A stretch of 6,096 bases of DNA from Actinomycetota bacterium (GTDB taxonomy: Bacteria; Actinomycetota; Acidimicrobiia; Acidimicrobiales; Microtrichaceae), in contig JAFDWA010000111.1 in NCBI GenBank assembly GCA_018268735.1, positions 1 to 6,096 of the forward strand. Reading direction: 5' to 3'. This document shows positions 5,391 through 6,096 of the stretch, piece after piece. Numbering within the stretch: position 1 is the first letter of the stretch; the number at the start of each line of letters is the position of its first letter. The translations under genes were made by a program, and so were the position numbers. The notes beneath the pieces are model-generated. The model had not been told where the DNA came from and searched no databases. It saw nothing but the letters and a program-made list of their open reading frames with translations.

Positions 5391-5483
5391 CTGGCCCTCC
5401 CGGAACCCTCGTCTCGCGTCGACTGCACGTGCCAACGCGCTACGCGCCGGTCGGGTCGCCCGTCGACGTCGGCCCACCCCCGA

Positions 5484-5523
5484 CCGTCCACCTCCGGTCC
5501 GACTCGGACAGGGGTGTGGACGG
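5484..5523. promoter_or_regulatory. Nested inverted repeat in the leader of the exported-protein gene
   Basis: Outer arms CCGTCCAC (5484-5491) and GTGGACGG (5516-5523) match over 8 bp. Nested inside is GTCCGA-C-TCGGAC (5497-5509), with several further possible pairs between the two (5492-5495 with 5511-5514). The whole would fold as one hairpin of about 40 bases, roughly 95 bases upstream of the exported-protein ATG. It could be an RNA leader structure or a double operator; neither is proven. Confidence 0.45.
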
Positions 5524-5543
5524 CACCACTTCGTTCCCAGAGA

Positions 5544-5573
5544 TGATTAGGCGGTCGACGGTGCAGCGCGCAA
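5544..5573 (-). promoter_or_regulatory. Weak promoter candidate for the exported-protein gene
   Basis: On the minus strand TTGCGC (5568-5573) and TAATCA (5544-5549) are 18 bases apart. The -10 lies in one of the few AT-richer patches of the intergenic region. The transcript would begin near 5537 and carry a leader of about 145 bases that includes the nested inverted repeat. The match to consensus is moderate. Confidence 0.3.
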
Positions 5574-5781
5574 GGGCGATGGTGCCGGTCGGGAACGATT
5601 CCTCATGCGAGATCGACGGAACGTGAGTGCATCAGCGCTCTACGTGGGAATCCGAGCACAACCGAGGAAGATCAACCCGATGAGGATCCGGTCCGAGGTT
5701 GGTACCCTGTCGCCCGGTGCACCACGGTCGGGCCCCCGCCGCCGGGCCGGTGCCGGAGCTGGACGGGAAGCTGGGAGCCCT

Positions 5782-6096
5782 GTGGTGGACGCTGCGAGCA
5801 CGCGCGACGAACGCTCGGACACCCGCGCGTCGACGGGTGCGCCGTCGCCGCCGGTCTGGGACCCGGGCGACCAGGGGGACGTCGCCGAGGTCGACGACGC
5901 CGACGACGTCCCGGGTGATCGCCCCGACCTGACAGCACCGTCGACCGGCACGTCCTCGACGGCACACCGCGTCGACCCACCCATCCCGCCGATCGGCGAA
6001 CCGAACGTCGGGAGCGCCGGCGTCGTGCGTCCGGGGCGGCCGGTCTCGCGCTCGGTGATCGGCTTCTCCGTCGCCGCCTCCGCCGTCGTGGTCCTC
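5782..6096 (+). CDS. Probable membrane protein with acidic, Pro-rich N-terminus, truncated at the right edge
   Basis: The frame stays open to the window end, giving at least 105 residues from the GTG at 5782. Residues 3-85 are rich in Asp, Ser, Thr, Pro and Gly (for example DDADDVPGDRPDLTAPSTG) and look disordered. The visible C-terminus, RPVSRSVIGFSVAASAVVVL, is a basic flank followed by the first half of a transmembrane helix, so the N-terminus is probably cytoplasmic. GGGAG at 5773-5777 supports the adjacent GTG codons at 5782 or 5785. An in-frame ATG at 5680 with AGGAAG upstream would add 34 residues; I rate it lower because third-position G/C falls to about two thirds in that stretch. 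The gene is divergent from the exported-protein gene. Disordered tails before a single helix occur in many actinobacterial envelope proteins, and the family cannot be told from this fragment. Confidence 0.7.
   Translation, partial: MVDAASTRDERSDTRASTGAPSPPVWDPGDQGDVAEVDDADDVPGDRPDLTAPSTGTSSTAHRVDPPIPPIGEPNVGSAGVVRPGRPVSRSVIGFSVAASAVVVL

Larger units (their letters stand above)
5391..5781. other. Divergent intergenic region
   Basis: About 390 bases lie between the exported-protein gene on the minus strand and the truncated plus-strand gene. No open frame here has convincing codon use. It holds the GGGAGG ribosome site for the minus gene (about 5396-5401), a nested inverted repeat (5484-5523), an AT-richer patch near 5544-5549 that may be a minus-strand -10, and a plus-strand TANNNT match, TACCCT, at 5703-5708 with no good -35. 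It should carry the promoters for both divergent genes. Confidence 0.6.

Noticed and set aside
5391..5477. Upstream extension of the exported protein from a GTG at 5477
   Set aside because: It would place an Arg-rich 29-residue segment before the signal peptide. The ATG at 5390 has a good ribosome site and gives a normal Sec signal.
3528..5546. Long plus-strand open frame opposite the exported-protein gene
   Set aside because: Its product is an Arg/Gly/Asp/Leu-rich low-complexity chain of the type produced antisense to GC-rich genes. The minus frame has a signal peptide, ribosome site, plausible domains and a terminator.
1..6096. RNA genes, CRISPR arrays, insertion sequences, attachment sites
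   Set aside because: No cloverleaf or rRNA-like sequence, no regularly spaced repeats, and no transposase or integrase motifs were seen by eye.

Overview
The window comes from a GC-rich genome with strong G/C preference at third codon positions, GTG and TTG starts next to GGAGG-type ribosome binding sites, and one probable leaderless GTG start. All of this points to an actinobacterium. The gene content recalls the steroid-degrading mycobacteria and rhodococci, but the gene order differs, and an uncultured lineage such as Acidimicrobiia is possible. The sequence alone does not settle the taxon.

Left part (1-2914, all on the minus strand, transcribed right to left): a catabolic block of an acyl-CoA dehydrogenase (FadE30-like), a short-chain dehydrogenase (IpdF-like), a MaoC-type enoyl-CoA hydratase (Rv0130/HtdZ-like) and the first 84 codons of a thiolase. 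The first three are separated by only 23 and 27 bases and probably form one operon. A 124-base gap with a perfect 16-bp palindrome and a promoter-like pair precedes the thiolase, which may be separately controlled. FadE30 and IpdF are neighbours in the KstR2 regulon of Mycobacterium tuberculosis, where they act on the propanoate side chain and the 5-hydroxy group of the steroid C/D-ring fragment (HIP-CoA). The block therefore probably serves steroid C/D-ring catabolism, with a hydratase and a thiolase to complete beta-oxidation chemistry. No regulator gene is visible here.

Middle (2980-3486, minus): a small unassigned protein of about 168 residues just upstream of fadE30. It ends 65 bases before the chosen fadE30 start. 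That gap holds a 15-bp inverted repeat and a -10 box placed for leaderless transcription. A perfect 16-bp-arm hairpin at 3553-3586 separates this gene from the next.

Right part (3609-5390, minus): a 593-residue exported protein with a clear Sec signal peptide, four cysteines, a TP-rich linker and a Pro-rich tail. I do not recognise its family. From 5391 to about 5780 is a divergent intergenic region with a nested inverted repeat and weak promoter candidates. From about 5782 a plus-strand gene runs off the window. It encodes an acidic, proline-rich, probably disordered N-terminus followed by the start of a hydrophobic membrane segment.

No RNA genes, CRISPR arrays or insertion sequences were seen. 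The parts least explained by known biology are the exported protein, its divergent membrane-protein neighbour, the small protein before fadE30, and the palindromic sites placed over promoters.
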